Shown here: positions 1-10,604 of the stretch, in pieces
Layout: each line of letters opens with the position of its first letter
How positions within the stretch are numbered: the first letter of the stretch is position 1
Source of the DNA: Notospermus geniculatus
Lineage: Eukaryota; Nemertea; Pilidiophora; Heteronemertea; Lineidae
Assembly: GCA_002633025.1 (NCBI GenBank)
Contig: NMRB01000135.1
Coordinates: forward strand, 384,599 to 448,598
Reading direction: 5' to 3'
DNA length: 64,000 bases
Notes under the pieces: generated by a model
What the model was told of the DNA's origin: nothing
Database searches by the model: none
The model's input: the letters and a program-made list of their open reading frames with translations, nothing else
Position numbers and translations under genes: made by a program

Positions 1-956
1 GATTTTGAATCCAGCTGTTTACAGCCATGCTGATTGGTCATTGGGATCAGAAGATTGCAAAATGGCGGCGCTGTATCTAACGAACTTCAGTTCAGTCAGA
101 CAGAAGCAAACCTTAGCAAGATCGCACCATGGAGGTCTTTCCCCGCAGCACCGATGATCTGATCCTCCATCAGTGACACTAAAGGAGATAAACACAGGTC
201 AGTTGTGTCGTCTTTATCGAGAAATTTGCCGAAGATCGATGCCGCCGGGCGGGAATGATCTCGCCATTGACGGGGCAGTCGTGCGCAAAGCAGCATCACA
301 GAAGTTTTAGACGTTGTGGCCAGACCCTCGGTCTCGCAACCGAGGGTCTGGCTGCGCGAGACTAATTTGGTGAGTATGACTTTTGCGTGAAGTCTTTTCT
401 TTTGAAAGTGCTTTCCACAGTCTGAAAGCTCTTCACAAGATCACCACAAAGCAGCTCATTCAGCACATCACCTCATCTTTTCAGACAAGTTGAGAGTACA
501 CTCATGGCCAAAAGTAAATGGACAGCAGTTTATCTTGAATATCTCCAAACCAATGGGGTGAAGAAAATTGAATCCGACGTAGCGTATGTAGTGGTAAATT
601 TTCCTGGCTATCTAATGGTGTCAGCGTCGAAAAAATCCGCTGAAAACTGCATTTGACAGAAGGAATTTTGTAAAGGTATGTTTTTTGCTACTTTTTAGCT
701 CACCCGTGAGCTTTTGTCGTCAGTCGTCATGGTCGTCGTCCGTCTTCGTCGTCGTCCGTTAGCAGGGCACGTTTCGTAACCGCTGGAGCTATTGATCTGA
801 ATCTTGGTACATATATACCCCTAGGTCATATGACCTATGACACCAAGTTTCGGTCCAATTTGATTCTTGGCTTGGCCTCCAGGTGGCCAAAACCAAAAAC
901 ACAAAAAGTGCAATAACTCCTGAACTAATGACTGGATCATCTCCAAATTATCTTGG
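1..956. other. Non-coding stretch left of the duplicated block
   Basis: No credible coding exon is visible. A perfect hairpin lies at about 320-351 (CCAGACCCTCGGT paired with ACCGAGGGTCTGG). From about 700 the text has the low-complexity GTCGTCGTCCGT style of a dispersed repeat. Similarity to the second block begins only near 957. Confidence 0.4.
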
Positions 957-2206
957 TCTTATAATAGACCTTTGCGAGTTGATGAACCGTTCATTTGTGT
1001 GCGCATGCGTCTTTTTTTTTTTTAAATAAAATATACAAAACTGTGCGATCCTGAAATCCGGAGACTTACCAGTCCTTTGGTTGTGGTGACGTCTACCGGT
1101 TGAAGCAAAGCCAATCACAAATCCTAATCAGTTCACTCCAGTGGCTGTGAACTCTTGATGAGAAAATACCATGTGCAGATAACTGGAACAAATGCAAATA
1201 AATCATACCTCCACTCGGCGGAAGGAATAAATTCGAAGAAAGTATTATAGCCCCACTCGGCTCTCACCTCACTCGGTGGAAGGAGTAAATTCCAAAAAAA
1301 ATACAAGCCTGGCGCCCGGGCCTGGCGGCGTAAAAGGTTCACGTGGAAAGAGTTTGAAATAAAGAATGTTCGCACAACACAAATGCCTTCGATACGAGAA
1401 CACAAGTGCTCAACCTAACACATTGAATAGTCAGTTACTCCAAGGTCAAATGAAGTTGTCAAAGCAAAGTGCATTCGATTCAGGCCAAAACGCCGACTGA
1501 AAAACGTCCAAACAAAACAACACTCCCTCTCCATCACGATCGAACAAACACAGGCCTAACTCAGTACTCGCACAAAAAGAGTGAGTGATAATCCACGGCT
1601 CGTCGTAATAGTCAACAAACGCTAATGTATACCCCCATCTTGCACCATGGCTAAAGATAACAATTTCTATATATATCCACGTGTGCTTCTAATTCTCAAC
1701 GTCGGGGCCACATCGAGGTCACACTAATTATACAAACCGCCTGGAGCCCGAGATGAATGTGTGACCCCCGTATGGATTCTAGCCAACCAAAATCGTTTCT
1801 TAATTATGAAATCTCTAGAAAACCACAAAATGCCGAAAAAAACGTATTAATCGCGAAATAATCGCTAAAATAAATAGCTGGGACACTTCTATGCATAAAA
1901 ACTAACATATCCCAGCGCATTGTCTTGAGATACGCTAATGCTTTAGTGCCGAAAAATCCGTTACAAGCTCACATTGGACCCAATATAATGGTCACTTAAA
2001 GGGACTATAGGCCCACGTGAACCAATTATAGCACCACTCTGCTCTCGCCCTACCCGGCGGATGGAGTAAATTCGCCATACAGTACTCACTCGGCGGAAGG
2101 AACAAATCCGGCGATATACTTGCCCTCACACCGGAGCTCGATGTGCACGGTTCCGCGTCCAACATCAGAATGGCGAGTCGTCACAATTACCGCGTGGTGT
2201 CGCTTA

Positions 2207-2367
2207 AGGGCGGCGCACACGAGCGACTAAATCTGGGCGACCGCCGACGAGACTGGTGGTGCGACTAGACATCAGCCAATCAGAAGCGCCAAATCTTGTC
2301 GCTTTGGCGGTCGGAAGCGAAGTCGGCCGACAAATCGGTCAAAATTGTCGCTCGTGTGCGCCGCCCT
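2207..2367. mobile_element. 161-bp Harbinger-type MITE with TTA target duplication
   Basis: The terminal inverted repeats read AGGGCGGCGCACACGAGCGA at the left and its complement at the right. TTA occurs on both sides (2204-2206 and 2368-2370). The other block (near 28950) has one TTA and no insert, so the empty site is seen directly. A 3-bp TTA duplication is typical of PIF/Harbinger transposition. There is no coding capacity. Confidence 0.85.
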
Positions 2368-2472
2368 TTAGGGTGTACAGAATGCCATTGCTTGCGAGTG
2401 CCATTGCTTCGAAGCACGCTAATATGGCTGTTATGCTTGGTGCTGTGGTGAGCTGGCATGCATGTCGTATTG

Positions 2473-2563
2473 TAGCCTGGTTCCCTTGGCCACCGTCTAG
2501 GTGGCGCTGCGGAGACGGTGCGTAGACGGTGCGCCATCTGACGGTGGCCAGGGAATCAGGCTA
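2473..2563. mobile_element. 91-bp MITE with 9-bp target duplication
   Basis: The inverted termini are TAGCCTGGTTCCCTTGGCCA and, from the other end, TAGCCTGATTCCCTGGCCA. The 9-bp word GTCGTATTG flanks both sides (2464-2472 and 2564-2572). The corresponding point in the other block has a single GTCGTATTG. Nine-base duplications suggest a Mutator-like mover, but no transposase is present to confirm this. Confidence 0.8.
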
Positions 2564-2573
2564 GTCGTATTGA

Positions 2574-4387
2574 TGAACTCAACGCCTGGTACCCGACAAC
2601 AGCGCAGTCTATTGTTCACTATACATACTGTGCACTCACCTTGGAGTCGTTGGGAAAAGGTATCCTCCTGAAAATTGGTCTCACGCTTCTCAGAGATGTA
2701 ATCTTACAGAATTCGTCCCGTTTTATGACATGAGACACAGTAGATTGGTACCCGATCCTGGTGTAGACCGGTGACCAGTCTAGAGACACAGGAGTTGGTT
2801 CAGTTCCATGCCTCCTACGATTTGGACAAAGGCGGAATGGGTACCTTTGCCAACCAGGGTTATTTTCGGACATCTTTATTTTCATCACTTCTCCTTGCCG
2901 AGTCGCACTAAAACCAATAACTAGCGTCTCGAACTCTCGGTACTATTCTCTCAGTGTTTTGGCTGAAGTCTAGACGCCCAAACGCCGATCAGGGCGTGGC
3001 AAAATGACATCGTCACCATCCGATCAACGATCAGCTTGCAATCAAACTTACATGTAGATTCTATCGAAGGACGCGGTACTGCATGTGTGTATCCGGTATA
3101 ACCAATGAAGAGTTTTGCATTTTCTTTCGGCGGCCACTCCCCAATAACGGTCTGCCGCGATTGGTCAATCTCCCCAAAGTGTNGGGGGGGGGGGGCGTAC
3201 GCCCCCCACGCCCCCCCCCCTGGATCCGGCCCTGTGCACGTGCTCGTGCTCCATAGGTGTCTTTCCCCGGACAAACCGGTTTTCTTTCTGTCATAGCGGG
3301 TCTATACGGATGGGTATACATGTACTTACTTATATAAAAAACGCATATAAAAGAATAACCAAGACACAAAACACTTTGAAAACTGATTTGCATTATGTGA
3401 AAGACCATTTTTTGGACGGTGGTATATTTACACTGTCTGACATGAATGTGCCCATGGCGAGTCGGCATACATAAGCCTTTATGCCTTTGTATTATGCACC
3501 AACACACAAATCTTCTTATATAGACTGGAAAACTGTGGATGTACTTCCCTTCAATCACATAGCACCATGTCGAGCACTCGGACAAGGCGGTAGGCCTATT
3601 GTCAACAATTCATGACCGGTGTAACGTCGATCAGTGTTCCCCGTATTTCTGAGTTTTTCTTATTGTTTCCCTCCTGACGGATTAAGCGGCAACTAACCCA
3701 ACAATAACCATTCCAGGGCGCGTCTATTGTTGGGGAACACTGAGCTACCGAAACTCTCACCTATGTTACACCGGCGCTTATGAATTTTGTGGTATACATG
3801 TCCCACACACAGAATTTGCGCGATTACAGCAACTGTGATATGCATCGAGATCGTATCACCGAGTACGCCAATGGTTCCCAGCGTAGTGGGTCAGCAACGG
3901 CCGGGAGGCCTGTGTGTGAGAACCTGGTAGCCGACATAAATTCACACTCTGTGAGATCATGGGTGGGAGACTGGCGTGAAACCTTCTCCAATCAGTTGAT
4001 CACAAAAAACCCTCGGTGTGATAGTGATCTGAAAGAATGAACACAATACAAAATACATGTACACATAGTGCACTGATCTGAGCGACAATAGACATCCTGC
4101 GAAAGTCGGCCATGACAGCTCAGAAGGGGTAAACAAACCTTGGCCTAATGCATTGGTACAGTCTGCTCCTGTGCTTACGGTCTGCACAATGCACTAGGCC
4201 CAGGTTTGTTTAGTCATTCTGACCTGTCATGGCCGACTTTCGCAGGATGTCTATACTCAGCAATGCTAATTACGTTACCGATCTCCGGCGAACCTTCTGA
4301 AGCGATGAACTCGGACAGGATGCACATGGCGGTAAAGCTGGTAACACACATTCAAATTTTGTATTTTCCGAGGTCATCTCAGTGACA
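2574..4387. other. Non-coding 3' flank of transporter copy A
   Basis: This is intergenic sequence downstream of the copy A stop codon and is shared in large part with 30060-31755. An N at 3183 next to G and C runs interrupts it. A small inverted-repeat element at about 3630-3745 has AGTGTTCCCC-type ends. A word of about 45 bp around 4080-4130 is repeated in inverted orientation at 4210-4255. I see no exon. Confidence 0.5.
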
Positions 4388-7300
4388 TCATTCACCGACA
4401 TGTCTCGGCAGGTCCTCATATGACTTACCTTCGATACCCGGCTTGTTTCTCTCGGTGCGTTCTATCTTTCGCTTACGGCATTCGTTAATTGTGAGAATGA
4501 AAAATATCGCTGCAGAAAGGAGGGACACCGCCGCTCCGAACATGAAAGGTCCAAAATAGTCTTTGAAATGGTCATATAGCACCCCTGAAGAGAAACGTGC
4601 ACATTAAAGGAGATTTATAAGCAACGGACCTGATACCCGACCTTCGCCTTCCTAATGTCCGGCTGGATCTTTAAACAGTTATATATCACGAGACCCGCGA
4701 TAGGTTGTACAACAGCTGAGGTACAGGGACCTGATTCACAAAGCCCTCTTAGCGTACGTATGATCTTAGCACTGCCCGTATCTATTGTTCGTCGACGTGC
4801 TGAACAGTAGATACGGGCAGTGCTAAGACCATACGTACGCTATGTGAATCAGGCCCCAGGCCTACATGTACTAGGTAGGTAATGTCCCCGTCGTGGTCCA
4901 CCTACCACCTACACCTGCTCAGCACTGCAGCCGGCGGACGTTAGGAGGGCGTCCAGAATGTCTCTCTCTTACCTACCTGTTATAATAGGTCCAAGGAACG
5001 CCCCAATGCCGTCCGACAGCATCACAAGACCGTAAGCAGAGGTGAGTTTCTTTATCGTGAACAATTCTGACGTCACAGTGGCAAGTAGGCCGAGTTGGCA
5101 TCCGAACCCGAATCCGTAGACGAAGCAGTGAGTGACGAGGACAGGGTACAAGTCACTCACGGTGAATAGTGCCATTGGAATGGCAGTCAGCACTGTGGCT
5201 AAGGCAAGGCAAAGGAGTCGGTTACATCTTTTCGGCTTGGTCGCAAACGCCGAGACGACGCGCCCAACGAAACCTCCTATGCCACTGATAGAGAGCAACA
5301 GGGCGGAATTTTTTTCACTCGTTCCTCTCAGGAAGGCGTGGTCCGCAGCACCGGTTAGGATCACCAAACTTCCAACGTTCCACAATAGCTCAGAGAAACA
5401 AAAGAGACAAAATCTCCAGTCAGAAAACAATTCGACATTCAAGATCGACGGTTTTTCGATTCGTCGGATGATTTTAGAATAATACGTCGGGCGGAGAAGG
5501 AGACCGAGAGCGCAGCAGTTGAGAGCTATGCCACTCAAGACAATAATAGCACCTCGCCACGTGTAGTTGACAACTAATACTTCAATAAGAAGGGGATAGA
5601 CAAGGGTCCCAACCGCGACGCCCGAGGAAGCGATGCCGTTGGCCAGGGCCCGTCTCTTGTCGAAGTAGTAGCCGAGGATAACTACGGCCGGAATGTAGGA
5701 TACGCAGGACCCCATACCTGAAACAACAACAACAACATCAGAATAATAAACGTCCAGCAGGAGGAAACCAGGGTACTCGGGAAAATTGCACTCATTGCGA
5801 GTCGTTTTCTCTATGATGGGTCCACGGCCCTTACAACTGCATCCCCCCGACGAATGCATAAAGAAACTTCAAGGGTAATTGCGCTGTCTTTCCCTTACCC
5901 GCTAGGACTCCAAAACTTGCATACAGCATGAATATGTTCGGAGCGAAGGAGCTGATGAAAAGGCCAAAAACAACAACAACAACAACAACATCAGAATAAT
6001 AAACGTCCAGCAGGAGGAAACCAGGGTACTCGGGAAAATTGCACTCATTGCGAATCGTTTTCTCTATGATGAGTCCACGGCCCTTACAACTGCATCCCCC
6101 CCCGACGAATGCATAAAGAAACTTCAAGGATAATTGCGCTGTCTTTCCCTTACCCGCTAGGACTCCAAAACTTGCATACAGCATGAATATGTTCGGAGCG
6201 AATGAGCTGATGAAAAGGCCAACGGCCGATACAATTCCCCCGATGATGCATGTCACCCTGAAGCCAAGGTAATTACACAGGATGCTGGCAATGGGTCCTG
6301 GAATGCATGGAGAGGGCAGAGTGTACAAAAGTTTCAAAAAGGGTGAATCAGTCAGGAGCAAAATTTTTGTACTGTATGAGCCTAACTACCACAAAGAGAC
6401 TGACCTGTTGCAAGAAGCAACTGTATGCAAAGAACGATGTTTGCCAAGAACGAGAATAAGCAGTCCTACCTGAGCCGAGTGCAAAACCCGCGGCTATAGC
6501 ACCAATCCAGGCAGTGTTTGCATTGGTATCTTCAAAATAGCTGAGCAACTCCACATATAAGATACCGAACGACAAAGGCAATCCGAGTGTGATAGCTTGT
6601 AAGAGAAAGCTAGCGACGAGCACCGCCCATCCGTATCCGCCATCAGGGGCAGAAAACCGTGGGACCTTCTCGGGATACCTCGGAAAGATTTTGTCAATCA
6701 GCTGCATGCGTTCCTCCTTCAGTTTTAACGCAACGATGACGTCATCTCGAGACAGTTCGTCTGCTTCGCTACCGGACGTTGACATCTGGGAATCACGTGA
6801 CCCATCTATTGCGTCCAATGAGAGTGGATGTGGAGAAACAGCATCGACATCACTACCAGAACCTATGCTTGATTTCTGTTTAACTCTCTGCCGGTGGGCA
6901 ATTTCGTTGCCTTTATGGGCTGGGGCAGACGTGGGGTCCTTTTCTCTCGTCACGCCACAAGGCTGTGGTCTTGGTGGTTCATTCATAGAATCTCTCCACT
7001 TATGGTCTCCCCCAACGGTCCGACCACCTGTCTCAGGAAGAACATGGCGTCCCTCACTTTCAGGTATATCTAGCTTCGGGCTGTCACCAACGGTTTTACT
7101 CGAGTCTTCCGGTGCCTCCTCCGGCAAACTGAACGTCACAGAACTCCCCGTCATCGGAGTGTCGACCTTCGGACTCCGATCAAACCCATCCGGTGAATTT
7201 AATACGCTGCTATCGCGTGATGTTCTAGGTTTATCTGACTGTGGTTCACCCTCAACTCTACCCTCAACTCTGGGCAACCCGGGGATCGAATCTAATGGCA

Positions 7301-7568
7301 CATTACTGGAGGTTCCCTCGGGCGTTACAACCGACCTCTCAGATGGAGAACCCGATCTCTCAGATGAAGAACCCGGAGCACTATCAGGACCCGTTCTGGG
7401 AGGAATCTCTTGCGAAGTGCTGTCTAGTCGTTTATTTCCTTCACTGATCGATGGCAATGACGTATTTGAACCGATACCTTGGTCACCGAGGCTGTCAAGA
7501 AGTTGCTGGAGGCCCTCCATGGCCTTCTCCACGTCGGAATTCGCCTGCTGCGCATTCGTATCCTCCAT
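4388..7568 (-). CDS. SLC16/MCT-like transporter, copy A (726 aa, four exons)
   Basis: Predicted plasma-membrane major-facilitator carrier of the SLC16 (monocarboxylate transporter) family; the substrate cannot be read from sequence. Exons are 7568-6470, 6297-6154, 5717-4977 and 4584-4388. All introns are GT-AG and phase 1. The start ATG (7568) lies in AATCAACATGGAGG. The first 308 or so residues are a polar, Ser/Pro/Glu-rich tail without membrane segments. The MCT signature DGGYGW follows, and the second conserved motif, YYFDKRRALANG, opens after exon 2. About twelve hydrophobic segments are expected. The tail is far longer than in most MCTs and recalls the PEST-type N terminus of MCT8. The last codons run through a sequence that also resembles a splice donor (GAAG/GTAAGT), so the C terminus is uncertain. 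Intron 2 carries a duplicated piece of exon 2. Copy B is about 98% identical. Confidence 0.9.
4726..4857. mobile_element. 132-bp palindromic MITE in intron 3 of copy A
   Basis: The left arm starts GGGACCTGATTCACA and the right arm ends TGTGAATCAGGCCCC. The inner arms (TCTTAGCACTGCCCGTATCT and its complement) also pair. It is absent from the homologous intron of copy B. The ends resemble the GGGGCCTGTTTCATAAAG element at 63572-63680. Confidence 0.7.
5736..6241. repeat. 253-bp tandem duplication inside copy A (exon 2 end plus intron 2)
   Basis: Two consecutive units offset by 253 bp run from the CATCAGAATAATAAACG word (5736 and 5989) into exon 2. Each holds the 3' half of exon 2 with its donor site. 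The downstream copy in sense direction (5901-5968) has lost the acceptor side and should stay intronic. Copy B has one unit only, giving a 181-bp intron 2 against 436 bp here. Alternation of CAACAA at the junction suggests slippage or unequal exchange. Confidence 0.85.
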
Positions 7569-7790
7569 GTTGATTGGTCCAAACAAGAAACAGAACAACC
7601 AATCAGAGCTCGCGATTCTCCGACGATGATATCAGCTTATGCCGCCAACGTCACCTTCAAAAATGATGAGACCCAATCAGTTGTTGTATGAGGCCGAGGG
7701 ATAAAACGATGCACTAGACCTATAACTCATTTTGCATGTCCTGGGCTGTCATCGAAGACTCACGCCAAGTATTCACTCGATACGTTTAGT
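7569..7790 (-). promoter_or_regulatory. Proximal 5' region of transporter copy A with CCAAT boxes
   Basis: On the minus strand three ATTGG/CCAAT words lie within about 115 bp upstream of the ATG (7571-7580, 7597-7606, 7671-7680), together with a GTGACGTTGG half-CRE-like word. The same words occur at copy B. GGACCAATCA next to the start codon is also found upstream of the third transporter gene. No TATA box is evident and the transcription start is unknown. Confidence 0.35.
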
Positions 7791-8443
7791 GGGCGAAATT
7801 TGCGGCTTTTATACCAATTTGCACGATTTCGCCGTTTCTTTATCCTTTTCGGCCGGACTAAGGGCCTACAAACTTTGCAGGGAAACGTTATTTTCCCGCC
7901 TTTTCTGCTGGTGTCGCACATTCCCGGGATGCGGTCACGTGACCTACGTGTTACCTAGACAACTAAAGTGTTTGATTCATGTAAAAGGCAAATGCCTCTA
8001 GTTAAGAAACCCCAATGAAATTCAATGAATTTTTGTAAACCCTGTGTTTTGAAACACATAATACGAGGAAGAAGTGAATTTGGACGTTGAAAAAAGCGCA
8101 GTTTTAGAGAAAACGTCATTTTTCGTCGTGACGTTCTTCACAAAGTCCATTTGAATGCAGATTTCGCAGAAGCGTGTCGCCTTTGTTGCAAGGTTCCGGG
8201 GTCCGAGGTGTTAATTTCCTGGTTGGGAAAGCAATTGTGCACATTTTCGCAAATTTTGAAATTTTCACTTCATTTGTCAAAGGTCACGTGACATTCGAGC
8301 TAATTTGCATATTACAGCCAAGCCAATAGGATTTCAGGTATGGACCCCCCTACAATTTGAACTTGGGTATCTAAGGAACACATAGACCAAAAATGGTGCT
8401 TTTGTCCAGACCGTCCGCATATTTTCACCTTTCTACCCTACTA
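7791..8443. mobile_element. 653-bp insertion specific to copy A, 7-bp target duplication
   Basis: GTTTAGT flanks both sides (7784-7790 and 8444-8450). Copy B has one GTTTAGT and goes straight from CGATAC to ACACAACG (about 34978-34998), so this is an insertion with a visible empty site. The ends (TAGTGGGCGAAA and, inverted, TAGTAGGGTAGAAA) match only weakly. No long reading frame and no poly-A tail is present. The class is undetermined. Confidence 0.65.
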
Positions 8444-8589
8444 GTTTAGTACACAACGACATGCACTATTGCTACCTGCGTACGAACACATGCACACACA
8501 TGTACCGTACATGCAAATGAGCATTCGACAGTCCATTTGCCAGTGTTCACAACACGTCATGGGAAAGAATGTCTCTAGCACTGGGTACC

Positions 8590-8692
8590 TGCTAACACCT
8601 GTGAGGGGAGACCTGAAGCTGATAGTCGGGATCGATCCTGGGACCTTCTGACACTAGCCAGTGATCCCAACCACTACGCCATGGCGGCTCTT
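8590..8692 (-). repeat. tRNA-derived SINE remnant
   Basis: On the minus strand an A-box (TGGCGTAGTGG) is followed about 45 bp later by a B-box-like word (GGATCGATCCC), the split RNA polymerase III promoter of a tRNA head. The acceptor stem does not pair as in a true tRNA. A shortened version lies at the matching place in copy B (35140-35195). Confidence 0.5.
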
Positions 8693-9600
8693 CTGTACCT
8701 TGTCGATAGCCTTTACAACCTGGCGACTAGGCCTCGTGAGGCCAATAAGAAAGGGAAAATGCAGGCAGTTTCTCAAGCATCTCTCATCATGCAGGTAGGC
8801 CTAGAACAAGAGTGAGTAAAGATCGAATTCACCAGTCGTCCAATGTACTATTAGTACATGTATAGGCCTACTTTGTTTCATGTGGTTATATCGACAGATC
8901 TAGGGCAGCGCAAATTGCAGGGAAAATTTTCAGGTTGGTTGCTAGAGTACACATGTATGTCGACTCCAGTAGCGCCAAATAGCCGACTAAAATATACATT
9001 GTACTCACCAAGATTTCCTATCGCAGGCCACTGTTGGACCAAATCAGCCGTCATACTTCATAGCACCATCTAACCACTGTACACGATGCAGGACAAGAAG
9101 CTTGATGTGATGAACGCCGCCCAAAAATTCGTTGGTAATTCCGTGATCGAGACTGAACATTCAGCCGAGAGCGGCTGGTTAATAGAGCAGAAATCCGCAG
9201 CACTTTTTATTGAATACTGAATACTGTGCATGTATAATGAATAGCTTCATTCCACTCTATCGCTATGCCTGTTTTGTATAAAGGCCCGCTCCTGTCTGTG
9301 AACAATTATACCTTAGACCAATAGGCCAACGTTTACCATCCTTCCATCAGATGGCGTCATGGCAAAGGCCGCGCGCCTTCGAGGGATATTCCTCTGTGAA
9401 CCACACTGCATGCAAACAAAAACCTTCGTACAACGTCATGGTGGGGAATCAACTCACAAAAATGTACTTTTCGAGGCTATTTTTTGTTCTTTGTTGGCAT
9501 CAACCGAATCAATACGCTCCTAGAAAAACAGGTAGTGTTTCCGTGACACCAAATGTCGCGTTTGGCATGGATTCGATTCTGTCCTTCGTCAACAGGAAGG

Positions 9601-10604
9601 TGTAGTGAATGAGATACGGCATGAGTCGAGTAGGTCTAGAAACCCGGGTCTAGAAAACAAGAAATAACTGCAAGATTGTTGCTTTCAACGAAAACTCAGT
9701 TACATCAAAAATATATAAGATATATTATATGTTATATATTTTTGGCTACATGTAATTGATACCATACCCAACAATTTTAGCTGCGTCATTGTGGTAGAGA
9801 TTATCTGAAGGGAAAATTGTTAAAATCTTTACATGCTACTGTTAGTTACTTGACGAGAGGTTACCATGAGCATTTTGTGCATAGTTTTGTGGTGGATGCA
9901 GACTGTGCCATCATCACGAACATGTCGTGTCCAGCTTGGACTATGATATCGGCCCTTCCTAAAACCAGTGCTTTATAGGTAACCAGGGCTGGCCGGGCCG
10001 GCGACTCTTCCTGCAGGCTCCATCTCCTGTTCCGTTTACGAAAGGACCTCGTGTCTGCTAGCTATACGTCCCTTACCGGCGGGCGGAGGGGTCCAGACAC
10101 GAGAGGGGTCACTGATCAGCGGAGAGAAGCACTGAGCTGGCTGCCAGAGCCCATGGCAGTGAATCGACCCTGCGGAGGAATACAAGACGTACAACATATC
10201 CAAAAACTCATCAGATTTTTAAATAAACACTATATTATTTCATGTTCAGCAAAAAGAGGATTTACAAAAATATCCACACCGAATAAATCGTGTTAAAGGG
10301 GAAATACCAATTTTAATAGTACTACTTTTTCTACACAACCTGGCCCTGATTGGTCAATTACTGGTGTGTAACCTCGGCTCCAGTCAAAGGCCTTATGACA
10401 CCACCAAATTCTTTATAAGGCTTCGTGGTTAAGTTCCGAGGGTGACATCTGCGCTCTCTCGATCAATGAAAATCATTCTTTGATACTACGTAACAACAAA
10501 TGCGATTAATGGTTATGGCATTTCTCTCTTGCCAACACAAATCGCAGTGGCTTTAGAATGGTTATTGTTTGTACAAGTGCCGTCCATCCCATTCACACTC
10601 CTCA
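9601..10604. other. Intergenic stretch between copy A and the divergent transporter
   Basis: No gene is visible. It contains an AT-rich piece (ATATATAAGATATATTATAT, about 9705-9745) and a hairpin at about 10046-10108 built from CCTCGTGTCTG and CAGACACGAG. The similarity to the second block ends just to the left. Confidence 0.4.

Larger units (their letters stand above)
957..9600. repeat. 8.5-kb duplicated block, copy A
   Basis: Nearly the whole stretch aligns in the same orientation with 27654-36040. It starts at the shared 'atagacctttgcgagttgat' text and ends upstream of the transporter gene near 9600. It carries a complete four-exon SLC16-like gene and about 2 kb of its 5' flank. The transporter copies differ by about 12 amino-acid substitutions plus a 4-residue indel. 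Non-coding differences are mostly discrete insertions: in this copy at 2207-2367, 2473-2563, 4726-4857 and 7791-8443. A single N at 3183 marks a collapsed G/C-rich transposon end absent from copy B. The block may be a recent segmental duplication or two alleles placed in series. Confidence 0.9.

Noticed and set aside
6589-7629. A 346-codon open frame on the plus strand
   Set aside because: It is the mirror of the Ser/Pro/Glu-rich exon 1 of the transporter copy A; splice sites, start and homology all support the minus strand. The same holds for 33811-34839.
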